Below are positions 32,277-41,319 of a DNA stretch of 64,000 nt, piece by piece (positions within the stretch are counted from its first letter, which is position 1; each line of letters begins with the position of its first letter). The stretch lies in contig CANKMW010000006.1 of assembly GCA_947483555.1 (NCBI GenBank), positions 1 to 64,000 of the forward strand, read 5' to 3'. A program made the position numbers and the translations under genes. A model generated the notes under the pieces. It was not told the DNA's origin. It did no database searches and was given only the letters and a program-made list of their open reading frames with translations. This DNA comes from Myxococcales bacterium. Lineage in GTDB: Bacteria > Myxococcota_A > Polyangia > Haliangiales > Haliangiaceae.

Positions 32277-33518
32277 TCAAACGATCCGGACCGTGGGCAC
32301 AGGGATGATAAATCGGCCGCCAGCCCGCCGGTAGCGCTCCTGCTGCGTGAGGATCTCATCGGCGAAGTTCCAGGTGAGCAGCAACGTGTAGTCAGGCAAG
32401 TCCTCGACCAGTCGCTCGGGCGGGAAGATCTCGAGATGCGCGCCCGGCGTAAGCTTGCCCTGCTTGACCGTGCTGCGGTCGACGGCGTATTCGAGAAGGT
32501 CGCGGCCGATGCCGAGGAAGTTGAGCAGCGTGGACCCCTTGGCTGAGGCGCCGTACGCGGCGATCCGCTTGCCCGACTCTCGCAACGAGCGCAGCGTTGA
32601 CAGCAGGTCGGTGCGGAGCCCAGCGACGCGGTCGCCGAACGACGCGTAGAAACCGGGATGGTCCATGCCTCGGGCGCTCTCTTCAGCGAGCAGCGCGTCG
32701 ACGCGCCGGCGGCCAGCGTCGTCGGCGATCCGCGCGCCGGTGATGCGGAGCGACCCTCCGTGGATCGGGATGCGAATCACGTCCGACAGCGCCAAGCCAT
32801 GACGGAGCAGCAGGTGCTCGATCGCATGGACGGAGAAGTAGCAGAGGTGCTCATGGTAGATGGTGTCGAACTCGACGTGATCGACGAGGTCACCGACGTA
32901 GGGGAACTCGAACTCGACGATGCCGTCGTCGGTGAGCAGGTGTGCGGCGCCGGCGACGAACCCATTGAGGTCGGCGACGTGGGCAAGGACGTTGTTGCCG
33001 AGGACGACGTTGGCTCGCACGCCCTCGTCGCCGAGGCGTCGCGCGAACTCGAGGCCGAAGAACTCGGCGCGGGTCGGGATGCCGCGCTGGTTCGCCAGCT
33101 CGGCGATGTTGCGCGCCGGCTCGATTCCGAGCACCGGCACGCCCGCGCGCTGGACGTACTGGAGCAGGTAGCCGTCGTTGCTGGCGACCTCGACGATCAG
33201 GTGCGACGCGTCAAGGCGCCTTCGGGCGACGAGCTCAGTCGCGTGCTGCTCGGAGTGGCGCAGGGTCGCGTCGGAGAACGACGAGAAGTAGAGGTAGTCG
33301 CGGAACAGCTCCTCCGGGCTCACGGTGTCCGTGATCTGCACCAGCGTGCAGGCCGGGCAGAACACGACGCGGAGCGGATAGCGTGGCTCGGGCGTGCCAA
33401 GCTGGTCGGGCGCGAGCAGCCGGTTAGCCAGCGGCGTCTCGCCCAGGTTGAGAACTTCGGTCCGCTCGACCCCGCCGCACGACCGGCAGCTGTCCTCGTG
33501 TACGCACAACGCTGTCAC
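32277..33518 (-). CDS. Sugar C-methyltransferase (TylC3/NovU type, zinc-binding)
   Basis: 413 residues from GTG at 33518, which overlaps the stop of the rfbG remnant (GTGA); an in-frame ATG at 33536 is the alternative. N-terminal zinc site CRSCGG ... FCPACTLVQ, LGETPLANRLL, the SAM motif VEVASNDGYLLQYV, NNVLAHVADLNGFV, YHEHLCYFSVHAIEHLL, and the C-terminal domain with AAYGASAKGSTLLNFLGI. These enzymes add a methyl branch at C3 of 4-keto-6-deoxy sugars. With RfbC and an SDR it would form a branched deoxysugar unit. Its normal upstream supplier, CDP-glucose dehydratase, is broken here. Confidence 0.9.
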   Translation of the reverse strand: MTALCVHEDSCRSCGGVERTEVLNLGETPLANRLLAPDQLGTPEPRYPLRVVFCPACTLVQITDTVSPEELFRDYLYFSSFSDATLRHSEQHATELVARRRLDASHLIVEVASNDGYLLQYVQRAGVPVLGIEPARNIAELANQRGIPTRAEFFGLEFARRLGDEGVRANVVLGNNVLAHVADLNGFVAGAAHLLTDDGIVEFEFPYVGDLVDHVEFDTIYHEHLCYFSVHAIEHLLLRHGLALSDVIRIPIHGGSLRITGARIADDAGRRRVDALLAEESARGMDHPGFYASFGDRVAGLRTDLLSTLRSLRESGKRIAAYGASAKGSTLLNFLGIGRDLLEYAVDRSTVKQGKLTPGAHLEIFPPERLVEDLPDYTLLLTWNFADEILTQQERYRRAGGRFIIPVPTVRIV

Positions 33519-33831
33519 GAAGCTCCTCGCGCCCATGCCAGGTCTCGGGCCCCGGCGTGACTGTCATACGCGTCGATCTCCTCGTCGAGCAGATGCCGAA
33601 TCGCGGCGGGGTCGCGGCCGGCGTCGACCATCCGTCGACACCTGTTGACTGTCCGCCGCGCGGTGTCCTCGAATCCCCTCACCCTGTGGGAGGCCGAAGT
33701 GGCCGGGCCGAAGTTCCATGCCTCGGCGAGCGTGGCGGCGCGCTCGCCGAGGAACTCGCGGCCCAGGGCCAGGTAGCCGGAGACAGCACGCGCTTGCCGG
33801 CGTACACCCCTGCGAAGGCTAGTGCTCCCAT
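33515..33831 (-). pseudogene. rfbG: Remnant of CDP-glucose 4,6-dehydratase, about 70% deleted
   Basis: Reading the minus strand from ATG at 33831, which overlaps the rfbF stop as intact rfbG genes often do, gives FAGVYAGKRVL, the usual N-terminus just before TGHTGFKG. At about 33785 the sequence jumps, with a frame change, to SGYLALGREF then EAWNFGPA, normally near residue 250. About 50 further residues are then missing before FEDTARRTV and IDAYDSHA, the family's C-terminus. So three pieces are joined by two deletions: 317 bp remain of about 1,080. The Rossmann Gly-rich loop and catalytic YxxxK are gone. The stop still overlaps the methyltransferase GTG. Homology is from memory of the family, not a search. 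Confidence 0.8.
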
Positions 33832-34595
33832 ACCTTCCACGGTGCTCCGCGTTCCCATAGGTTGTTGAGGATCGTGCAGTCACGGAACGTGTCCATACAA
33901 TGCCAGAATCCGTCGTGCTGATAGGCCATCAGCTCGTCGTTCTTGGCGAGTGTCTCGAGCGGCCCGGTCTCCATTATGCAGCCCTCGTCACGGTCAAGCA
34001 GGTCGAGGAAGCGGCGTTCGAAGATGAAGAAGCCGCCGCTGATGTGCGTGTTCGTCACCTGAGGCTTCTCGCTGAACGCCTGGACCCGGTGGCCCTCGAT
34101 GAGTAGCTCGCCGAAGCGCGCTACAGGGCGCACACCGGTGACGGTGGCGATCTTGCCGTGGGCCAGGTGGAACTCGAGGAGCTTGCGCAGATCGAGATCC
34201 GCGACGCCGTCGCCGTACGTGAGCATGAAACGGTCACCGTCGAGGTACCGGGTGACCCGCTTGACTCGCGCTCCGGTCATCGACTCGAGGCCAGTGTCCG
34301 CCAGGGTAACCTTCCAGTCGACCGTCGGCTGGTTCTTGTGGCTGGTGAACCGTTCGGCGCCCAGGTCGACCGTGAAGTCGTGGTTGAGCATCTCGAACTT
34401 GTGGAAATACTCCTTGATGTACTCGCCCTTGTAGCCGAGGCAGAGCACGAACTCATTGAAGCCGTGATGTGCGTATAGCTTCATGATGTGCCAGAGAATC
34501 GGCCGGTCGCCGATCATGACCATCGGCTTGGGGCGGAGGTCGGTCTCCTCGCGTAGCCGAGTGCCCTTGCCACCGCAGAGGATGACGACCTTCAT
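33819..34595 (-). CDS. rfbF: Glucose-1-phosphate cytidylyltransferase
   Basis: 258 residues. It makes CDP-glucose from CTP and glucose-1-phosphate, the entry to CDP-3,6-dideoxyhexoses. Signatures: MKVVILCGGKGTRLREET, RPKPMVMIGDRPILWHIMK, CLGYKGEYIKEYF, FMLTYGDGVADLDL with the metal Asp, FSEKPQ and GGFFIFERRFLD. It is complete and well conserved, although the next gene of its pathway is a remnant. It starts 118 bp from the divergent flippase gene. Confidence 0.94.
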   Translation of the reverse strand: MKVVILCGGKGTRLREETDLRPKPMVMIGDRPILWHIMKLYAHHGFNEFVLCLGYKGEYIKEYFHKFEMLNHDFTVDLGAERFTSHKNQPTVDWKVTLADTGLESMTGARVKRVTRYLDGDRFMLTYGDGVADLDLRKLLEFHLAHGKIATVTGVRPVARFGELLIEGHRVQAFSEKPQVTNTHISGGFFIFERRFLDLLDRDEGCIMETGPLETLAKNDELMAYQHDGFWHCMDTFRDCTILNNLWERGAPWKVWEH

Positions 34596-34621
34596 CTCGT
34601 CGCGCTCGCTGCCACGCCGGT

Positions 34622-34627
34622 ATTCTA
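34622..34627 (-). promoter_or_regulatory. Possible -10 box for rfbF
   Basis: On the minus strand TAGAAT at 34627-34622 matches five of six consensus -10 bases, with an expected start near 34615 and a leader of about 20 nt before ATG 34595. No good -35 box lies at 17 bp. Confidence 0.3.
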
Positions 34628-34669
34628 ACACGGCCCTGCACCTCGAGGAACTGTGCGATCGGTAACGAC

Positions 34670-34698
34670 TTGACACCGCCTCCCCGCTGGCAAACAGT
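34670..34698 (+). promoter_or_regulatory. Possible promoter for the flippase gene
   Basis: A perfect -35 TTGACA at 34670-34675, a 17-bp spacer and a poor -10 AACAGT at 34693-34698. The expected start would leave only about 9 nt before ATG 34714. Confidence 0.3.
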
Positions 34699-34713
34699 GC
34701 AGGCTCCCACGGC

Positions 34714-36225
34714 ATGTCGCGGGTCGGAAAGAACATCCTGCACAACGTCCTCGGTCAGGGGGCGTTGATCGTCGTCAGTTTTGTTGCCGCGAAGGTCATC
34801 CATCGTCAACTCGGCCTCGATGTCCTCGGGCTCTACTTCTTCAGCCTGGTGGCTGGCGCCGTGCTCACCGCCGCCCTCGAGTTCGGCCTGTCCTCGACGA
34901 TCGTGCGAGAGGTCGCCGCGCACGCCGACGACGAGCCCGACTATGTCCGCGCTCTCGTCCGATCGGCGTGGACTGTGTACGCAGGCTCGGTCGCCGTCCT
35001 TGGCATCGTGTGTTGGGTGCTGGTTCCGCTTGCGATCGGGCGCTGGGTCGATGTCGAGCAGCTCCCGCGGGACGAGGCTGTCATGGTCCTCCGCATCTTC
35101 CTGATCTCTGCGGTCCTGAACCTCCCGCGCCTACTCTTCACCAGCGTTCTCCAGGGCCTGCAGCGGTTCGGTACCAGCAACCTGATCGCGCTCGGGGCAA
35201 GCCTCGTGCAGCAGGGCGGGACCCTCGTCGTGCTGACCTGGTCGGGCAGCGCAGTCGTCCTCGCCGGCTGGTACCTGACGACGGCCGTCGTCTCGATAGT
35301 GATCGCGGCCCGGGCCTGTACGGCCGCGCTCGGCATCGCTATCCTCGTCCCCGGAATACGTCGCGACGCCGTCCGGCGCACTCGGCGGTTCGCGGGCTAC
35401 GCGATGCTAACGAGCCTTCTTGCGACGGTGGTTACGCGCATCGATCGGCTCATCCTCAGCTCGTTCCTCCCGATCGCAGCCCTCGGCTCGTACGGTCTCG
35501 GTCAGACCGCGGTCTCGAAGGGCCAGGGGATGGTGAACAGCATCTCTACCGCCGGCTACCCGGCGCTGGCCAAGGCATATCGCGCTGGAAGCCTGATGGA
35601 GCGCTATCACAAGCTCGACGACCTGATTTGCATCCTGGCGGTCCCGCTGTTCGCGGCGATCGCCATCGCCGAAGAGCCTCTTTTCACATACGTGTTCGAT
35701 TCGAAGATCTCGCGATCGCTCCAGTTGCCTGTGCTACTTCTGTGCGTCGGATCGTTGATGAACGCAACGATTTCCACCAGCTACGCGAGCTCTCTCGCGA
35801 CCGGGAAACCCGAGATCGCCGCGCGGCTGAACATGATCGCGGCCGTCGTCATCTTGCCCATCACGATCGTGCTCGTCAGCACACTCGGGTCCGCCGGGGC
35901 CGGGGCGTCGTGGATCGTCTATCATCTGCTTGCCTATGCCTACGCGACCCCTAGGTTCTGCAGACATTGCCTTGACCAGATGTCGCCGTGGGTCTGGTAC
36001 CAGCGCGTGGGCAAGCTGCTGGCTGTGACGGGGCTCGCGTACGGCCCGGTCTGGGCGGTGCTCGTCTGGACCGACTCGACGTCGCTGGTGGCGCGGGGGT
36101 GCGTCTACGCGCTCGGGACGAGCCTGTTCCTTGCCGGCGCGTATGGCTTCGTGGCCAGTGAAGGCTTTCGTACGCTGATCCGCACCAGCCTGGCGTCGAT
36201 CTGGAGCACCGTCACGTGCCGCTAA
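34714..36225 (+). CDS. Wzx-type polysaccharide flippase
   Basis: 503 residues with about 12-14 hydrophobic helices, beginning KNILHNVLGQGALIVVSFVA. LGLDVLGLYFFSLVAGAVL, RIDRLILSSFLPIAALGSYG and the C-terminal helix pairs fit the MATE/MOP polysaccharide transporter family. It flips the undecaprenyl-linked repeat unit to the periplasmic face. It is followed by a GT2 gene overlapping by 10 bp. The GC content appears a little lower than in the flanking housekeeping region, as is common for Wzx genes. Confidence 0.9.
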   Translation: MSRVGKNILHNVLGQGALIVVSFVAAKVIHRQLGLDVLGLYFFSLVAGAVLTAALEFGLSSTIVREVAAHADDEPDYVRALVRSAWTVYAGSVAVLGIVCWVLVPLAIGRWVDVEQLPRDEAVMVLRIFLISAVLNLPRLLFTSVLQGLQRFGTSNLIALGASLVQQGGTLVVLTWSGSAVVLAGWYLTTAVVSIVIAARACTAALGIAILVPGIRRDAVRRTRRFAGYAMLTSLLATVVTRIDRLILSSFLPIAALGSYGLGQTAVSKGQGMVNSISTAGYPALAKAYRAGSLMERYHKLDDLICILAVPLFAAIAIAEEPLFTYVFDSKISRSLQLPVLLLCVGSLMNATISTSYASSLATGKPEIAARLNMIAAVVILPITIVLVSTLGSAGAGASWIVYHLLAYAYATPRFCRHCLDQMSPWVWYQRVGKLLAVTGLAYGPVWAVLVWTDSTSLVARGCVYALGTSLFLAGAYGFVASEGFRTLIRTSLASIWSTVTCR

Positions 36226-37085
36226 TCACGATCGGAATGCCCGTTTTCAACGAGGAGACCTTTCTCGCCGAGGCGATCGAGTCGCTTCTCGCCCAGGAGG
36301 AGGCCGATTTCGAGCTGCACGTCAGCGACAACGGTTCGACCGACGCAACCGAGGACATCGCGCGGTCGTACCTGCCGCGCGATCCGCGGGTCCGGTATCA
36401 CCGTCATCCGAGGAACGTCGGTGCGGTGGAGAACTTCAACGGTGTCGCCCGCGCGGCGAACGGGAAGTACTTCATGTGGGCCGGTGGTCATGACCTGTGG
36501 CACCGTCAGTTCCTCCTCAGGTGCCTCGAGGTTCTCGAGGCGGACCGCGAGGTCGGGCTCTGCTATCCACGCACGCGCTGGATCGACGCCGATGGCTCCA
36601 CTGTGCGCGACGTCTCAGATGGACTCGGTACTGATGGCCTCGGCGCGGTCGCGCGCTTCAACACAGTGATCTGGCGGACCGTGAAGTGCAGTGCGGTCCA
36701 CGGCCTCATCCGGACCGAACTCCTGCACCGGACGCCGCTGATGCGGAGCACGTTTGGGTGCGACATGATTCTGCTCGCCGAGTTGGCGTGTTACGCGAAG
36801 TTCATCGAGCTCCCCGAGGCGCTCTTCATGCGCCGCCAGAACCGTCCTCCGGAAGGCGATGCGCAGCCGCAGCGCATCCAGGCCACACTCTTCGCAGAAG
36901 GACCGAAGCGGCCGCGCCGGAACACGCCGTATGCCGATCTCGCGCTGAGCTACCCCCGTATGGTGATCGCGGCAGATCTCGGGATCCCCACCAAGGCGGT
37001 CATGCTGGCGAGTCTCGGGCTGTGCGTCTCTTCGCGGTACGGCAGCCGGATCCTCGACGAGCTCCTCGGGCTCGTCCGGCGATAG
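36216..37085 (+). CDS. Family 2 glycosyltransferase
   Basis: 289 residues from GTG at 36216, inside the end of the flippase gene. GT-A fold: ITIGMPVFNEETFLAEAIES, LHVSDNGSTDATEDIARSY and NVGAVENFNGVARAANGKYF. The usual metal-binding DxD region is FMWAGGHDLWH, a variant seen in a subgroup where His-Asp replaces DxD. It is cytoplasmic and would add one sugar of the repeat unit; donor and acceptor unknown. The C-terminus is hydrophobic but not clearly membrane-spanning. Confidence 0.88.
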   Translation: MPLITIGMPVFNEETFLAEAIESLLAQEEADFELHVSDNGSTDATEDIARSYLPRDPRVRYHRHPRNVGAVENFNGVARAANGKYFMWAGGHDLWHRQFLLRCLEVLEADREVGLCYPRTRWIDADGSTVRDVSDGLGTDGLGAVARFNTVIWRTVKCSAVHGLIRTELLHRTPLMRSTFGCDMILLAELACYAKFIELPEALFMRRQNRPPEGDAQPQRIQATLFAEGPKRPRRNTPYADLALSYPRMVIAADLGIPTKAVMLASLGLCVSSRYGSRILDELLGLVRR

Positions 37086-37092
37086 CCGGCGG

Positions 37093-38283
37093 TCAGCGCA
37101 CGACCTCTTCGTAGATTTTCGCGATCTCGTCCTTGTGGCGCTCGAGGACGAACCGCTCGCGCACCCGCGCCGCGCCCCGCACACCCAGTCGCTCGCGCAA
37201 CTCGACGTCGTGGTAAAGGCGGTCGATCGCCGCCGCCATCCCGCCCGGATCGCCGACGGCGGTTAGGTACCCAGTGGTGCCGTGCTCGACGACGTCAACC
37301 GGACCGACGATCCGCAGCGACACGACCGGGAGTGCGAACGCCTGCGCCTCGACGGCGAACCGCGACAACCCCTCGCGCGCCGACGCGATCACCGCGAGGT
37401 CGGCGGCGCGGTACCAGCGGTACACGCCCGGCTGCGAGCAATAGCCGGCGAAGGTAACCCGCCGCTCGAGCGCGTGTGCGGCGACGGCCGCGCGACAGCG
37501 GGCGACGTAGTCGGGGTGGATGAAGCCGCCGATGAATACCATGCGCAGCTTCGGGCAGGTCGCAGCGATCGAAGGCAGGACTTCCTCAATGAACTTGAGC
37601 TGTCCCTTCTTCTCGTTGACGGCCCCGACCATGACGGCGACCACCTCGTCGTCGGCGAGTCCGAACGCCGCCCGCGCGTCCTCGCGTCGGTGCCGGGCGG
37701 TAAACTCATCCATCACGTCGTATTGGAAGCCGTTATAGACGGTCACTACCCGTCGCTCCAGGACCCCACGCAGCGCGCTGGTGGCGGTGGACACCAGGCT
37801 CTCGCGCAACGAGTCGGAGATTGCGATCGTGCGGTCGGTGAGGAGCATCGCCATCTCCTGGTACCAGCGTGTGTGCCCGGCGCGGCTCACGTCGCGGACG
37901 TGGAACACGAGGCCAGCGCGCGCGGCGCGGGCGCCGGCCCAGGCCGCGAAGAACTCCGGCATGCTCGCGACGTGGACGACCGCGCGCGCCCTTCCGCTTG
38001 CCATCCGGAACACGCGCGCGTTCAAGCGCGCGAGCTGCCAGGTCCGGCGGACCTTCTCGAGCAGAGGCGCGTCGCGGATGCCTGCGATGGGATCGCCGAG
38101 GGGGAGGACGTCGAACGCGAGCCCGGCGGCCTGGATCTCTTTCGCGAGCAGGTCGTCGGCTGTGACGAGGAACCGCGGCTGGTGGCCGCGCTCGGCGGCG
38201 CCGCGGGCGGTAACGATCGTGCTCTTCTCGCCGCCGTAGACCTCACCGGTCACCGCACGGAGCATTACGTAGACCACCTTCAT
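37093..38283 (-). CDS. Family 4 glycosyltransferase
   Basis: 396 residues from ATG at 38283. GT-B fold: the N-terminus VVYVMLRAVTGEVYGGEKST, the C-domain start VVAVMVGAVNEKKGQLKFIE, and the EX7E donor site EGLSRFAVEAQAFALP. It probably uses a nucleotide-hexose. The start overlaps the DegT aminotransferase stop by 4 bp, so they are co-translated. It is convergent with the GT2 gene with 7 bp between stops. Confidence 0.9.
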   Translation of the reverse strand: MKVVYVMLRAVTGEVYGGEKSTIVTARGAAERGHQPRFLVTADDLLAKEIQAAGLAFDVLPLGDPIAGIRDAPLLEKVRRTWQLARLNARVFRMASGRARAVVHVASMPEFFAAWAGARAARAGLVFHVRDVSRAGHTRWYQEMAMLLTDRTIAISDSLRESLVSTATSALRGVLERRVVTVYNGFQYDVMDEFTARHRREDARAAFGLADDEVVAVMVGAVNEKKGQLKFIEEVLPSIAATCPKLRMVFIGGFIHPDYVARCRAAVAAHALERRVTFAGYCSQPGVYRWYRAADLAVIASAREGLSRFAVEAQAFALPVVSLRIVGPVDVVEHGTTGYLTAVGDPGGMAAAIDRLYHDVELRERLGVRGAARVRERFVLERHKDEIAKIYEEVVR

Positions 38284-39449
38284 CGCCGGCACTGGGCGGT
38301 AACGATGTCGAGCACCGCGGCGATCACGTCGTCGACGTCGGTGTCGGACATCCGGCTATAGAGGGGGAGCGAGATCTCGCGCTGGTACTCGCGCCAGGCG
38401 ACCGGCAAATCCTCGGGACGGTATCCGTAGGTCTCGCGGTAGTAGGGATGGGTGTGGAGCGGTATGAAGTGAACGCTCGCACCGATCTGCCGTCGCTTGA
38501 GCTCGGTCACGAACTCGGCGCGATCGATGCGAAGAAGTTCGAGGTGCAGGCGCAGCATGTAGAGGTGCCAGGCGTGCTGCTGATCGGGCGCTTGGGTGGG
38601 GATCTGGAGCTCGGCGAGCCCGGCGAACGCTTGGTCGTAGCGGCCGGCGATCTCGCGACGGCGGGCCCACATCGCGTCGACCTTGCGCAATTGCGCGAGC
38701 CCGAGGGCTGCTGCGATGTCGGTCAGGTTGTACTTGTACCCGGGTGCGACGATCTCGTAGTACCAGGACCCGTCGGCCATGTAGCGCTTCCACGCGTCGC
38801 GGCTGATGCCGTGAAGGCTCATGGTGCGGCACCGCTCGGCTAGGGCCTGATCCTCGGTGCACAACATGCCTCCCTCGCCGGTGGTGAGCGACTTGGTGGC
38901 GTAGAAGGAGAAGCAGGTTACGTCGGACGACGAGCCGATCAGCTTGCCGTCGAGCCGAGTCGGCAGCGCGTGGGCCGCGTCCTCGATGACGCGGGCCCCG
39001 TGGCGGCGCGCAATCGCCTGGATCTCGGCGAGCCGGCAGGGCGCGCCGGCGACGTGGACCGGGATCACGGCCCGTGCGCCGGGCATCACGGCGTCGAGGT
39101 GTGCGGGGTCGATGTTGAGTGTGTAGGGCTCGACGTCAACGAACACCGGGGTTGCTTGGAAGTAGCGGATCACCTCGGAGGTGGCGGCGAATGTGTACGG
39201 GGTGGTCACGACTCGGTCGCCGGGACCGAGGCCGATCGCCTCGAGCGCGAGGTGCAGCGCGGCGGTGCACGAGTTGACGGCGACCGCGTGACCGGCTCCG
39301 ATGTAGGCCGCGAACTGGCGCTCGAACTCGCGCACCTTCGGGCCGGTCGTGATCCAGCCCGATCGGATCACCTCGATAACCTCAGTGATCTCCTCGTCGC
39401 CGATATCGGGCAGGGCGAAAGGCAAGAAGGTGTCACGGGGTGGCGCCAT
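38280..39449 (-). CDS. DegT/DnrJ/EryC1/StrS-family sugar aminotransferase
   Basis: 389 residues. PLP enzyme: LPFALPDIGDEEITEVIEVI, SGWITTGPKVREFERQFAAY, NSCTAALHLALEAIGLGPGD, VIPVHVAGAPC, VIEDAAHALPT, and the PLP Lys in FYATKSLTTGEGG. The C-terminus has GASVHFIPLHTHPYYRETYG, typical of enzymes that aminate 4-keto or 3-keto nucleotide sugars. With the Gfo/Idh oxidoreductase (28146) it could make a 3-amino sugar, acetylated by the WbpD-like enzyme (16447) or the GNAT (44270); this link is inference. Confidence 0.92.
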   Translation of the reverse strand: MAPPRDTFLPFALPDIGDEEITEVIEVIRSGWITTGPKVREFERQFAAYIGAGHAVAVNSCTAALHLALEAIGLGPGDRVVTTPYTFAATSEVIRYFQATPVFVDVEPYTLNIDPAHLDAVMPGARAVIPVHVAGAPCRLAEIQAIARRHGARVIEDAAHALPTRLDGKLIGSSSDVTCFSFYATKSLTTGEGGMLCTEDQALAERCRTMSLHGISRDAWKRYMADGSWYYEIVAPGYKYNLTDIAAALGLAQLRKVDAMWARRREIAGRYDQAFAGLAELQIPTQAPDQQHAWHLYMLRLHLELLRIDRAEFVTELKRRQIGASVHFIPLHTHPYYRETYGYRPEDLPVAWREYQREISLPLYSRMSDTDVDDVIAAVLDIVTAQCRR

Positions 39450-39481
39450 GGCGAGGTTCTGACTATACCTGCGGGGGCCTC

Positions 39482-40669
39482 ATGGTCGCCAACTCGTCGG
39501 CACCGGTAGCGGAAGAACGGATCCGGATCGCGCACGTTTGGTCGCACGACCTCGGCATCCCGGCATCGATGCCGTTCGTGATTCCGCTGGTCGAGCGCGG
39601 CTGGGACGTCTCGTTCATCTGTCCGCCCGGGGAGAACGCGGCGATCGCGGCACAGCGCGGAATGCGCGCACATCCGCTCGCGCTGCGGCGAGACTTCCAT
39701 CCGCCCTCGGATCTGGTCGGCGCGGCGCAGCTTCTGCGCCACTTCCGTGGTGAGCGTCCGCACATCGTCCACACCCATGCGTTCAAGACAGGGCACCTCG
39801 CGCGTGTGCTCGCCTACGCGACGCGGGTGCCAATCGTGATCCACACCGTCCACGGTCAGCCGTACTCGCTCGAGACGCCGGCGCTCAGGCGCCGAGTCCT
39901 GGCAGCGATCGAGTGGCTGGTCAGCGTACGGGGCGACGCGGTCCTCGTGCAGGGAGAGGAGGATCGCCGCACGCTGGTCGAGACCGGCGCGGTGCGGCCC
40001 GAGCTGATAACCTGGATCGGCAACGGAATCGACCTGCGCCGCTTCGAGCTGGGGCCGGCCTCGGAACGCGATCGGATCGAGGCGCGCACCGAACTCGGCC
40101 TGTCGGGCGACGAGGTACTGTTCTTGTCGGCCGGCCGGTTGGTGCGCGAGAAGGGCTTCCTCGAGCTGTTCGAAGCGGCGGCGCGTGCGCGGCGCCAGGA
40201 CCGCCGGGTCCGGCTCGCGGTCGCCGGCGATGTCGACACCGGCAAGATGGATGCGCTCGATCCGGCGGCCCTCGCCGCTGCGCGCGCGGCCGGCGTGCTG
40301 CTGCTCGGCCGGCGCTCGGACATGACGCGGCTGTATGCGGCGTCGGACGTGGTCGTGCTGGCGAGCTGGCGCGAGGGCTTGCCGCGAGTGCTGATGGAAG
40401 GTGCGGCGATGGGCAAGCCCTTGCTAGCGTCGGACGTGAGGGGGTGCCGCGAGGTCGTGCGGCCGCCGCACAACGGGCTGCTCGCACCGGTCGGTGACGC
40501 GCCGGGGCTCGCGCGCGCGATGCTCGAGCTCGCAGCCGACGCTGCGCGGCGCGCCGTATGGGGTGCCGACAACGCCCGCGAGGCGAGGGAGCGCTACGAC
40601 ATTCGTGCTGTGGTACCGCGCGTGCTCGCGGTCTACGATCGACTCCTGCGCGAGAAGGGCCTGGCATGA
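39482..40669 (+). CDS. Family 4 glycosyltransferase
   Basis: 395 residues from ATG at 39482. The N-terminal domain has RIAHVWSHDLGIPASMPFVI, HIVHTHAFKTGHLARVLAYA and IVIHTVHGQP, which resembles GT4 enzymes of the EPS type. The C-domain has FLSAGRLVREKGFLELFEAA, and the EX7E donor site is EGLPRVLMEGAAMGKP. It is translationally coupled (ATGA) to the sugar-phosphate transferase that follows, suggesting it adds the second sugar. Confidence 0.9.
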   Translation: MVANSSAPVAEERIRIAHVWSHDLGIPASMPFVIPLVERGWDVSFICPPGENAAIAAQRGMRAHPLALRRDFHPPSDLVGAAQLLRHFRGERPHIVHTHAFKTGHLARVLAYATRVPIVIHTVHGQPYSLETPALRRRVLAAIEWLVSVRGDAVLVQGEEDRRTLVETGAVRPELITWIGNGIDLRRFELGPASERDRIEARTELGLSGDEVLFLSAGRLVREKGFLELFEAAARARRQDRRVRLAVAGDVDTGKMDALDPAALAAARAAGVLLLGRRSDMTRLYAASDVVVLASWREGLPRVLMEGAAMGKPLLASDVRGCREVVRPPHNGLLAPVGDAPGLARAMLELAADAARRAVWGADNAREARERYDIRAVVPRVLAVYDRLLREKGLA

Positions 40670-41319
40670 CGTCTCCGGGTGCACGGCAGCCGGTGCAGTG
40701 GGCGATCAAGCGCGCGGTCGACGTGACCGGCGCGGCGGTCGGGCTCGCGGTGCTGTCGCCCGCGCTGTTGCTGATGGGGGCGGCGGTCCGGCTCGGCAGC
40801 TCCGGCGGTGCGCTGTTCCGCCAGGAGCGGGTCGGGCGCGGCGGGCGCACGTTCGAGATGCTCAAGCTCCGCACGATGCAGTCGGGCGCGCCAGTGCAGT
40901 TCAACGCCGATGGGTCGACCCGGGTGGCGGGGCGGGATCCCCGGGTGACGCGGATCGGCCGGTTCCTGCGCGGGGGGCTCGATGAATTGCCGCAACTCGT
41001 CAACGTGCTGCGCGGCGAAATGAGCCTGGTCGGTCCGCGCCCCGACATGCCGGTCCACGCGGCGACCTACACCGAAGTCGAGCGCGGCAAGTTGGTGGTG
41101 CGGCCGGGCATGACCAGCCTGGCCGCGGTGCTCGGCCGCAACGAGATCGTGTGGCGCACGCGGATGGCGATCGACCTGCGCTACGTCGCGCAGTGGAGCC
41201 TGGGTGTCGATTTGCAGATCATCATGCAGACCCTGCTCTTGCCGTTCGGCTGGCGGCCCTTCCGGTTCCGCAGAGTGCTCGGCGAAGTCGACCTCTCCAC
41301 CGGCGAGCAAGCGGATTAG
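40666..41319 (+). CDS. Undecaprenyl-phosphate sugar-1-phosphate transferase (PglC/WcaJ C-terminal type)
   Basis: 217 residues: only the catalytic module with one N-terminal membrane hairpin (KRAVDVTGAAVGLAVLSPAL), without the four-helix extension of WcaJ. Signatures: LFRQERVGRGGRTFEMLKLR, the DELPQLVNVLRGEMSLVGPR block with the catalytic Asp region, and VVRPGMTSLAAV. It transfers a sugar-1-phosphate to undecaprenyl phosphate and starts a repeat unit. The locus has a second, unrelated initiator at 53256. Confidence 0.92.
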   Translation: MTSPGARQPVQWAIKRAVDVTGAAVGLAVLSPALLLMGAAVRLGSSGGALFRQERVGRGGRTFEMLKLRTMQSGAPVQFNADGSTRVAGRDPRVTRIGRFLRGGLDELPQLVNVLRGEMSLVGPRPDMPVHAATYTEVERGKLVVRPGMTSLAAVLGRNEIVWRTRMAIDLRYVAQWSLGVDLQIIMQTLLLPFGWRPFRFRRVLGEVDLSTGEQAD

